Below are positions 18,621 to 25,883 of a stretch of DNA of 64,000 bases, piece by piece (within the stretch, counting starts at the first letter, position 1; each line of letters begins with the position of its first letter). Source of the DNA: Bradyrhizobium sp. LMTR 3 (GTDB lineage: Bacteria; Pseudomonadota; Alphaproteobacteria; Rhizobiales; Xanthobacteraceae); assembly GCF_001693485.1 (NCBI RefSeq), contig NZ_MAXC01000012.1:558001-622000 (forward strand), written 5' to 3'. The notes beneath the pieces were generated by a model, which was not told the origin of the DNA, did no database searches, and saw only the letters and a list, made by a program, of their open reading frames with translations. Both the position numbers and the translations under genes were made by a program.

Positions 18621-19859
18621 ATGAGCGTAAGCCGACGAAGAATCCTGGCATCGGGGGCGGCTATCGCAATCGGCGGCTTGTCCACCAATTCCCGCGAGGC
18701 CCGAGCCGGCACCGTTCCGCCGGACGTTCCCGAATGGATGCATGAACAGGGTAGGCCGATTCTGTCGCCGGCCTATGGACTGCCGTCGAAATTCGAGAAG
18801 GATGTCGTGCGCCGCATTCGGGAGCCTCGCGCCACCGACACCGAGGCCTTTAGCGTTACGCCGTTGCAGGACCTGCACGGCATCATCACGCCGAGTGGCC
18901 TCGTCTTCGAACGTCATCACGCCGGCGTGCCCGAAATCGCACCTGATCAGCATCGCTTGCTTGTCCACGGCCTGGTGGATCGGCCGCTGATCTTAACGAT
19001 GGACGATCTCCTTCGGTTTCCTGCGGTCACCCGTATTCACTTCCTGGAGTGCTCCGGCAACAGTTCCACCGAATGGAGAAAGTCCGGCTACCATTCTGTC
19101 CAGCGCACGCACGGGCTGTTGTCCTGTTGCGAATGGACCGGGGTGCCGCTCTCGACGATCTTGGGAGAGGTCGGACTGAAGTCGGATGCCAGATGGATCC
19201 TGGCCGAAGGCGCCGATGCTGCCGCCATGACGCGCAGTGTGCCGATCGAAAAAGCGCTCGACGATGCGATGATCGTCTATGCCCAAAACGGAGAGATGCT
19301 CCGGCCGGAGCAAGGCTATCCCGTCCGGCTGTTCCTTCCGGGCTTCGAGGGAAATATGTCGGTGAAATGGCTGCGTCGCCTGAAGATCGGCGATCGTCCA
19401 TGGCATACGCGAGAAGAGACCGCGCGTTACACCAACCTGCTTGCGAACGGCAAGGCGTATCAATTCGCATTCGAGATGGACGTAAAGTCGGTGGTGACCT
19501 TCCCGAATGCCGATCGCAGCTTCAAGGCCCCGGGGTTCTACGAAATCTCTGGAATCGCCTGGTCGGGACGCGGCCACGTCACGCGTGTCGACGTTTCTGT
19601 TGACGGCGGTGCCACATGGCGGCGGGCCACACTCCAGGAGCCGGTCCTCGACAAATGTCTGACCCGTTTCCGACTGCCATTCAACTGGCAGGGTCAGCCT
19701 CTGGAGATCCAGAGCAGAGCTTACGACGACAAGGGCTGGATGCAGCCCACCCGTTCGAGCCTGATTGCCGCGCGGGGAACAAATCCCCGGTACCACTTCA
19801 ATGCAATTCAAGGCTGGAAGGTTGCTGCTGATGGAGTCGTCACCAATGCGAGCACTTAG
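18621..19859 (+). CDS. soxC: SoxC-type sulfite dehydrogenase molybdopterin subunit
   Basis: 412 residues. A twin-arginine signal (VSRRRILASGAAIAIGG) directs export with cofactor. The sulfite oxidase fold follows: HRLLVHGLVDRPL, then FLECSGNSS with the molybdenum-ligating Cys at residue 144, SVPIEKALDDAMIVYAQNGE, and LPGFEGNMSVKWLRRL. The C-terminal Mo-co dimerisation domain (ISGIAWSGRGHVTRVDVSVD) is present. It oxidises sulfite or sulfane sulfur, passing electrons to the cytochrome encoded next, whose start lies inside this gene's end. GGGAGGGAAA precedes ATG 18621. No soxXYZAB genes are in the window. Confidence 0.92.
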   Translation: MSVSRRRILASGAAIAIGGLSTNSREARAGTVPPDVPEWMHEQGRPILSPAYGLPSKFEKDVVRRIREPRATDTEAFSVTPLQDLHGIITPSGLVFERHHAGVPEIAPDQHRLLVHGLVDRPLILTMDDLLRFPAVTRIHFLECSGNSSTEWRKSGYHSVQRTHGLLSCCEWTGVPLSTILGEVGLKSDARWILAEGADAAAMTRSVPIEKALDDAMIVYAQNGEMLRPEQGYPVRLFLPGFEGNMSVKWLRRLKIGDRPWHTREETARYTNLLANGKAYQFAFEMDVKSVVTFPNADRSFKAPGFYEISGIAWSGRGHVTRVDVSVDGGATWRRATLQEPVLDKCLTRFRLPFNWQGQPLEIQSRAYDDKGWMQPTRSSLIAARGTNPRYHFNAIQGWKVAADGVVTNAST

Positions 19860-20409
19860 CGCCTCCATTGTTGCCCTGCTCTTCGTCGCCAGTTCTGCGC
19901 TCGCGCAGCAAGCGCGGCTTGACCTTGGAACGCCGGCTACTCCGGAACGTATCCGCGGGTGGGACATCGACGTGCGGCCGGACGGCGCGGGATTGCCGCC
20001 AGGCAAGGGTACCGTCGAGCAAGGCGAGAAGATTTATGCCGAGCAATGCGCCGCATGTCATGGCGACAAGGGACAGAATCCAGCGAAAGGTTTCGACCGG
20101 CTAGTGGGCGGCAAAGGTACGCTTGCCACGCCAAAGCCCGTTCAGACGGTTGGCAGTTATTGGCCCTATGCAACAACGATCTTCGACTACGTCAATCGAG
20201 CCATGCCATTCACGGCGCCGAACTCGTTGACGGCGGACGAAGTCTATTCGGTGGTGGCTTACCTGCTGTACGTCAACGACATCGTACCGCGGCAAGCGAT
20301 CATGGACGCGCAGGAATTGCAGAAGGTGAAGATGCCCAACGCTGACGGCTTCATTGCCGATGGGCGACCCGACACCGAGGGCTTGAAATGCAAGGCGGAT
20401 TGCAAATAG
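19846..20409 (+). CDS. soxD: SoxD-like monohaem cytochrome c
   Basis: About 187 residues: signal peptide MRALSASIVALLFVASSALA, then a single class I cytochrome c domain with CAACH (haem-binding Cys 68/71, His 72) and a probable axial Met in RAMPFTAP. It resembles the N-terminal half of SoxD; Paracoccus SoxD is about twice as long with two haems, so this is the short form found with soxC in several rhizobia. The start overlaps the soxC end by 14 bases; an alternative ATG is at 19831. It would take electrons from SoxC. A SorB-like role is the alternative. Confidence 0.85.
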   Translation: MRALSASIVALLFVASSALAQQARLDLGTPATPERIRGWDIDVRPDGAGLPPGKGTVEQGEKIYAEQCAACHGDKGQNPAKGFDRLVGGKGTLATPKPVQTVGSYWPYATTIFDYVNRAMPFTAPNSLTADEVYSVVAYLLYVNDIVPRQAIMDAQELQKVKMPNADGFIADGRPDTEGLKCKADCK

Positions 20410-20474
20410 CCGAATCTACGCCGATGCCGAGCTCGATCGCGGGGCATCTCATTGACTGGCGGAGCAGTCGCAGC

Positions 20475-21695
20475 ATGAACTTCAATTTTCCCGCGCTCAA
20501 CCATGAGGCGGCGACAGCCGTTCGCCGAGAGCGCAGCAATGTCGTAAGGCTTGCTGTCGCTCAGGCGCTCGCGGGCGCCAATTCTACGGTCGTCTACGCA
20601 ACCGGGGCTGTTGTTGGCGACATGCTGGCGCCCAGCAGGACGCTGGCGACGCTGCCGGTTTCCGTTTTTGTCGTCGGCATGGCCCTCTGCACACTACCGG
20701 CGGGTGCCGTCGCCGAACGGTATGGCCGGCGTGCAACATTCCTGCTCGGTGCGGGCAGCGGCATCCTCGCGGGCTTGATCGCGTTTCTTGCGGTCCTCCG
20801 GGCGTCGTTCCCGCTATTCTGCATGTCGACTTTCTTCGGGGGCGCCTACGCCGCAGTGGTGCTCTCCTTCCGTTTTGCTGCTGCCGATTGCGCAGCGCCG
20901 GAACGGCGGCCCCGTGCTCTTTCCGCCGTGATGGCCGGCGGTGTATTCGCTGGTGTGATTGGTCCACAGCTTGTGACGCACACCATGAACCTGTGGGAGC
21001 CCTACCTCTTCGCGGCGACGTTTATTGGCCAAGCGACGCTTGCGGCTTTCTCCGCAGTCATCCTGGCGGGCGTTCAGCTTCCTCGGCCAACTGCAACTGA
21101 GCGAGGCGCTGGAAGGCCGCTCGCTGTGATCGCCTACCAACCGCGTTTCATCCTGGCAGTGATCTGTGGGGTAGTTTCCTACCTGCTCATGAATTTCATC
21201 ATGACGGCAGCCCCGCTGGCGATGAAGTTCTGCGGGTTGTCCCAGGAGTCAGCCAATCTTGGTCTGCAGTGGCACGTCATCGCGATGTACGCCCCCAGCT
21301 TTTGGACAGGACGCCTTATCACGCGGTTCGGTTCATCCGCTGTCGTCGCCGTCGGGCTGGCGCTCATCGCTGCCTCATCGTCGGTGGGTCTGCTCGGCAT
21401 CGACGTCGCGCATTTCTGGGCGACGCTGATCTTGCTCGGGATCGGTTGGAATTTCGGCTTCATCGGTGCTTCGGCCATGGTTCTCGAATGCCATCGTCCC
21501 GAGGAAAAGGCGCGAGTCCAGTCGCTCAACGACTTCGTCGTCTTTGGCACGATGACGGTCGGTTCATTCCTCTCCGGCGGGCTGCTGTCGTCCTTCGGCT
21601 GGTCGACTGTCTTGGCTCTCTCGTTCGTACCACTACTGATCGCGTTGTTGGCGCTAATTGGGTTTTCGTATCGAGGCAACATACAGCCAACCTGA
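20475..21695 (+). CDS. Major facilitator superfamily transporter
   Basis: 406 residues with about 12 membrane segments. The MFS loop 2-3 signature is present as GAVAERYGRRATFLLGAGSG, and its echo in the second half as SFWTGRLITRFGSSAVV. Similar proteins are annotated YfcJ/NreB-like or as drug and metabolite exporters; direction and substrate cannot be told. ATG 20475 is chosen with GGAG ten bases upstream; a start at 20388 overlapping soxD would add 29 non-hydrophobic residues. It sits between soxD and the GrdB-like gene, probably in the same operon. Confidence 0.88.
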   Translation: MNFNFPALNHEAATAVRRERSNVVRLAVAQALAGANSTVVYATGAVVGDMLAPSRTLATLPVSVFVVGMALCTLPAGAVAERYGRRATFLLGAGSGILAGLIAFLAVLRASFPLFCMSTFFGGAYAAVVLSFRFAAADCAAPERRPRALSAVMAGGVFAGVIGPQLVTHTMNLWEPYLFAATFIGQATLAAFSAVILAGVQLPRPTATERGAGRPLAVIAYQPRFILAVICGVVSYLLMNFIMTAAPLAMKFCGLSQESANLGLQWHVIAMYAPSFWTGRLITRFGSSAVVAVGLALIAASSSVGLLGIDVAHFWATLILLGIGWNFGFIGASAMVLECHRPEEKARVQSLNDFVVFGTMTVGSFLSGGLLSSFGWSTVLALSFVPLLIALLALIGFSYRGNIQPT

Positions 21696-21777
21696 CCAGC
21701 ACGGCGCTTGCCGCCTTGCCGATACAAAGTGTTCAAGCCAGCCGGCTTGCGCAAGAAACGCTTCGAGGAGATGCGAC

Positions 21778-22653
21778 ATGAACGAAGCAGACGCCCCAGT
21801 GCAATATATGGAGCGAACGCGCCACTATTACCGTGCTCTCGGATACGCCAACGACTATGTCTGGGCGACCTTTGACGAAGTCCCCTTCACCCTGCCTGCC
21901 AAGCCACTTTCGGACCTGCGCATCGCACTGATTACCACGGCCAGTCCGCTGGATTTTGATGGGGTGAAGCGCGTGTGGTCAGGCGTCGTTTCGCCGCCGC
22001 CGGAGAAGCTGTTTACCGACAATGTTGCGTGGGACAAGGAGTCGACCCACACCAATGATCGGGGCAGCTTTTTGCCGATAGAAACCGCTTTCGAATTAGT
22101 CGCCGATGGAATCATCGCCGGACTGACCCCGCGCTTTCACGGTGTGCCGACGGAATACAGCCAGCGAAAAACGAAGACCACGGATGCGCCTGAAATCCTG
22201 GCGCGCGTTCGACAAGATGGAGCGGATGCTGCAATCCTTTGCCCCCTTTGCCCCGTTTGTCACCAGACCATGAGCCTCGTGGCTCGTCATCTCGAAGCGA
22301 ATGGAATTCCAACCGTCATTATCGGTTCGGCGCTGGACGTTGTCGAGCATTGCGGCGTTCCACGGTTCTACTTCACGGATTTTCCGCTGGGCAATCCGTG
22401 CGGGCATCCGTGGCGACCCGACATGCAGCGCGAGATCGTGCGCCAGGCGCTCGCCCTTTTTGAGACATCGAAGGCGCCGCGAACAACTGTCAAGGCGCCA
22501 TTTGCCTGGAACGAAGGAGGGACCGTCTGGCGGGCTCGATACGGTCGGGTCAACCCAGCAGATCGAGAGCGATTGCTCAAACTAGGCGATGAGCGGCGCC
22601 GTAAGCAGGCGCAATCCAAGCAGGCGGCTGCCGATAGGGAAACATCCGAATGA
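21778..22653 (+). CDS. GrdB/PrdB-family reductase-like protein with Cys motif instead of selenocysteine
   Basis: 291 residues. LRIALITTASP, GVPTEYSQRKTK, and GADAAILCPLCPVC then HQTMSLVARHLEANGIPTV match the glycine/sarcosine/betaine reductase protein B and proline reductase PrdB fold. In GrdB the segment after 'AVIL' carries selenocysteine and a CxxC; here it is C155-P-L-C158-P-V-C161-H162. No in-frame TGA is present, so it is not a selenoprotein. Aerobic homologues have no established reaction. ATG 21778 follows GAGGAG. The stop overlaps the next gene's start (ATGA), showing tight coupling to the TPR protein. Confidence 0.75.
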   Translation: MNEADAPVQYMERTRHYYRALGYANDYVWATFDEVPFTLPAKPLSDLRIALITTASPLDFDGVKRVWSGVVSPPPEKLFTDNVAWDKESTHTNDRGSFLPIETAFELVADGIIAGLTPRFHGVPTEYSQRKTKTTDAPEILARVRQDGADAAILCPLCPVCHQTMSLVARHLEANGIPTVIIGSALDVVEHCGVPRFYFTDFPLGNPCGHPWRPDMQREIVRQALALFETSKAPRTTVKAPFAWNEGGTVWRARYGRVNPADRERLLKLGDERRRKQAQSKQAAADRETSE

Positions 22654-23960
22654 CTGCGAACCCGATGAGAAATCTCGCGAACGCTCTTGAAGACCGATAC
22701 GGGAACAAGTTGAGCACAAGCTCCAGCAATGCCCGCGACGCCTATATCGTCGGTGTTGACAAGCTGTTATCGGCCGGCTGCGGCATTGACCAGGCTTTCC
22801 GTGAGGCGATAGCGGCCGATGAAAACTTTGCCCTTGCGCACATTGCGCTTGCGCGGAGCTTGCAGGTTCTCGGTCGGGGCCACGAAGCAAAAGATCCGCT
22901 GGAACGCGCGTTGGCGCTCGCCCAAGCTACGACAGCGCGCGAGCAAAGTCATATTGCGATCTTTGCCAAGATCCTGGGCGGTCGGGGCGCTGAAGCTGTT
23001 TCGATGATAACCGAACACGTCAAGGACTGGCCCCGCGACGCCATGGTGCTGGCGCCGGCCACCGGTGTTTTCGGTCTGATTGGCTTCTCCGGTAGGTCCG
23101 GGCGCGAGGTGGAGCAGCTAGCACTGCTGGAGCCGCTGGCCACGCACTATGACGATGACTGGTGGTTTCGAACAGTGCTCGCGTTTGCCGAAATCGAGCT
23201 GCATAAGCTCGAGAGTGGTTTTAGGAATATCGAAGCCGCACTTCGCGGTTTTCCTCGCAATGCACACGCTGCGCATATCAAGGCCCATCTGTTCTACGAG
23301 AAGGGGCAGCGCGAAGAAGGGCTCGCCTATCTCGACCAATGGAATGCCGCCTACCCGCGAGAGGGACAACTGCATTGCCATATAAGCTGGCATCTTGCCC
23401 TCTGGTCGTTGGAAACCGGCAGGCGCGATCAGGCATGGAAGATCTATCGCGAAGCGCTGCATCCGGGCGGTTCGTGGGGCCCGCAGATAAATGTCCTCAC
23501 CGACTGCGCTTCGTTCCTTGCACGGGCCGAGATGGCAGGTGAGCCGCGATCTCTGGAATTGTGGAGAGAAATCAGCCAGTATGCGGCGAAGTGGTTTCCC
23601 AATTCAGGGATCGTCTTTGCCGATATGCACAGTGCACTTGCCTTTGCAATGGCTGGCGATGCGGAGGCACTTGCGAGGATCATCGAGAACCCAAAGGGAC
23701 CCGCTGCGGACACACTGGTACCTATCGCGCGCGGCTTCGACGGTTTGGCGAGGGGCGACTGGACACGGGTCGTCGATGAACTAAAGCCCGTTTTGCAGGC
23801 CCATGAAAGAGTCGGAGGTAGCCGCGCGCAGCGCGACCTCCTGGAATATTCCGTGACCTGCGCCTTGCTGCGCAGTGGTCGCGCCGACGAAGCGCGGCGC
23901 CTGATCGCTTCACGACGACCTCAGAATGCGGCGAGCGGACTTCCGCTCGCCGGAATCTAA
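22650..23960 (+). CDS. TTC38-like tetratricopeptide repeat protein
   Basis: 436 residues with repeated TPR-like helix pairs: AFREAIAADENFALAHIALA, then TAREQSHIAIFAKIL, RNAHAAHIKAHLFYEKGQRE, and HCHISWHLALWSLETGRRDQ. The last element and the overall order match the TTC38 / tetratricopeptide repeat 38 family, which is widespread in bacteria and has no defined function. No signal peptide or membrane segment, so cytosolic. Coupled by a 4-base overlap to the GrdB-like gene, which suggests that the two proteins act together. Confidence 0.8.
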   Translation: MTANPMRNLANALEDRYGNKLSTSSSNARDAYIVGVDKLLSAGCGIDQAFREAIAADENFALAHIALARSLQVLGRGHEAKDPLERALALAQATTAREQSHIAIFAKILGGRGAEAVSMITEHVKDWPRDAMVLAPATGVFGLIGFSGRSGREVEQLALLEPLATHYDDDWWFRTVLAFAEIELHKLESGFRNIEAALRGFPRNAHAAHIKAHLFYEKGQREEGLAYLDQWNAAYPREGQLHCHISWHLALWSLETGRRDQAWKIYREALHPGGSWGPQINVLTDCASFLARAEMAGEPRSLELWREISQYAAKWFPNSGIVFADMHSALAFAMAGDAEALARIIENPKGPAADTLVPIARGFDGLARGDWTRVVDELKPVLQAHERVGGSRAQRDLLEYSVTCALLRSGRADEARRLIASRRPQNAASGLPLAGI

Positions 23961-24139
23961 AGCGGTCCCGCTGCAGCTTTCCTGCGAGAACTGCTGGAGC
24001 AGCGAGAAATTGAAGGGAGGCGGGTCGTTAGACCGGTTCATGAATTCGAACCTGTGTTCGCTAGTCGCGAGCAACGGTGAAAGAGCCGAAGTAGTGAAGC
24101 GCCAAGTTTTGGATGGTGCTACCATGAGGGAGAGCAGCG

Positions 24140-24832
24140 ATGCGCATTAACGATGACCTATCAAAGCCAGTTTTCGTTCATGCCGCGAAAGTGGACTGGG
24201 CAGCCAGTCCGTCGGCCGGCGTTGATCGGCGCATGCTATTCCGCATCGGCGGTGAAGTCGCGCGCGCTACATCGATTGTACGTTATGCTCCCGGCAGCGT
24301 CTTCCCGCGTCATACGCACAGCGGTGGAGAAGAAATTGTCGTCCTGGAAGGTACCTTTCAGGACGAGCATGGCGATTACCCCGCGGGCACCTATTTTCGT
24401 AATCCTCCGGGCACCTCGCATGTCCCCGCCTCGAAGGATGGCTGCACCATTTTCGTCAGGCTGTGGCAGTTCCGTGATGGGGACCAGATTCAGATCGTGC
24501 GTCGACCAGGTCAGGGAGAACAGGTCGAGCCGCGCTCTGGCGCAATGAGAGCAACCGTTCTGTTCGAGGATGGCCACGAGGAGGTGCGTCTTGAGGACTG
24601 GGAGCCAGGTGAAACCATCAGGGTTGCGAACACGCGCGGGTTGGAGTTTTTCGTTCTATCGGGGGGACTAACAATCGGGGGCGAAGCGCTGGAGCCGCAG
24701 AGCTGGGGCCGCCTGCCCGCCGGCGTCGACCTGAACGCGAGAGTTGGTTCGCAAGGTGCGAAAATCTGGATGAAAGAGGCGCCGCTGCTGCATCCGGATG
24801 TCTGTCAGCTACCCGGCAAACCAGTAGCCTAA
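24140..24832 (+). CDS. Double-cupin protein, ChrR-like
   Basis: 230 residues with two cupin domains. The first has the metal-site pattern YAPGSVFPRHTHSGGEEIVVLEG then PPGTSHVP, with His residues at the expected ligand positions; the second (~130-205) lacks clear His ligands. This arrangement matches the ChrR cupin fold of zinc-binding anti-sigma factors, but the N-terminal sigma-binding zinc domain is missing, and no sigma gene is adjacent. A sulfur- or thiol-related dioxygenase is a possible alternative. GGGAG lies upstream of ATG 24140. Last intact gene between the two direct repeats. Confidence 0.78.
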   Translation: MRINDDLSKPVFVHAAKVDWAASPSAGVDRRMLFRIGGEVARATSIVRYAPGSVFPRHTHSGGEEIVVLEGTFQDEHGDYPAGTYFRNPPGTSHVPASKDGCTIFVRLWQFRDGDQIQIVRRPGQGEQVEPRSGAMRATVLFEDGHEEVRLEDWEPGETIRVANTRGLEFFVLSGGLTIGGEALEPQSWGRLPAGVDLNARVGSQGAKIWMKEAPLLHPDVCQLPGKPVA

Positions 24833-24892
24833 CCGGGAACAACAAAAAAAGAAAAGCTCCTCGAACCCGAATTGAGCTCTTCGCCACCGCTT

Positions 24893-25278
24893 CCGCGGGC
24901 GCACTATTCATGCTTCAGATCACCCGCGTGAGGCTCGCGGTGCTTGCGCTGGTACTTTGCGTGATCGGTGCTTACGCGCTCAACAACACCATGCAGAGCG
25001 AATGTCCCGCTGATCTTCGGCGTGTTCGGCTATGCGCTGGTGAGGTGCGGATTTCCGCTGGCGCCGCTGATCCTCGGCCTCATCCTCGGCGATCAGATCG
25101 AGATCAACCTTATTCGGGCGATCATGACGGACGACAAAGACCCGCCGCTGTTCTTCACGCGGCCGATTTCCGGCGCGTTATTGCTCTGTGCGGCGCTATC
25201 GGTCGGCCTCGCTATCTGGCAGCACATGCGTCATCAGGCGCGAACCGCGCGTGAGGGAGCGCCCGAGTTCTGACGCCG
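24893..25278 (+). pseudogene. Right direct repeat: tctA 3'-terminal fragment
   Basis: About 125 codons of the tctA tail, same orientation as the intact gene. A 9-base deletion near 24945 keeps frame, a 2-base deletion near 25001 breaks it and a 3-base insertion occurs near 25137. The final 131 bases, including the stop codon, are identical to the intact gene. There is no start region and no ribosome site, so it is a remnant. It marks a recombination junction, with the double-cupin gene on its left and a headless cupin gene on its right. Confidence 0.9.
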
Positions 25279-25626
25279 AGAATCCGGCATTTCCCAAGGG
25301 CGTCCAAATCGCCACTCTGGTAGGCGACCAGACGAAGGCTGGAGACACCATCATCTTACGCATGAACTTTCCCGCAAACTTCCAAATGCCCCCGCACACT
25401 CACCCCTATTCCGAGGTCGTAACGATAATCAGTGGTGCTATCGAAACGAGCCAAGGTGAAAAGTTCGAGAAAAAAGCCAAATACTGAAGCCGGGCGCATT
25501 GTGGGCGTAACCGGCAAACACGCGCATTGCGCATGGACCGGCAACGAAGAAGCAGTTCTCCAAGTGCAATTCACCGGCCCGGGTATTGACTACGTCAACC
25601 CGGCTGACGATCCGCGCAAGAATTAG
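25279..25626 (+). pseudogene. Broken single-cupin gene (5' truncated, two frameshifts)
   Basis: Translation gives AENPAFPKGVQIATLVGDQT in one frame with the cupin strand MPPHTHPYSEVVTIISG, then EKSQILKPGALWA in a second frame from the A-run near 25470, then VTGKHAHCAWTGNEEAVLQV in a third frame ending at VNPADDPRKN and a TAG. Joined, these make the middle and end of a small cupin protein of the type usually preceded by a signal peptide. The start is missing exactly where the tctA fragment ends. Two shifts plus truncation make it a dead gene. Confidence 0.85.
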
Positions 25627-25883
25627 CTGTCCGCCCAGCTTAAGCTGGCGGGATTTGCTTAACTGAGCCCCGACGCGGTAATTGAATAAGGATACGAGCT
25701 GCTGCGGTGCATGAGTCCTTTTCTGGACCCTTAACAAACGTCGCGCTTGGCAGCGTCCACTTTTCGCCGGGGCCACTGTATTACATTGGGCGAGAAGTCT
25801 GGCGATCGGCGCCTCCGTCGACAGATGTGCCTTCGCAAGGCTCTTCCATGTGCTATTCTCATTGTACACGCCATAGGTCTACC

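Noticed and set aside
22231..22270. Selenocysteine codon in the GrdB-like gene
   Set aside because: No in-frame TGA; the motif positions are ordinary TGC/TGT cysteine codons.
17224..25278. Composite transposon or insertion sequence flanked by direct repeats
   Set aside because: No transposase, terminal inverted repeats or short target duplication seen; the repeats are tctA coding sequence.
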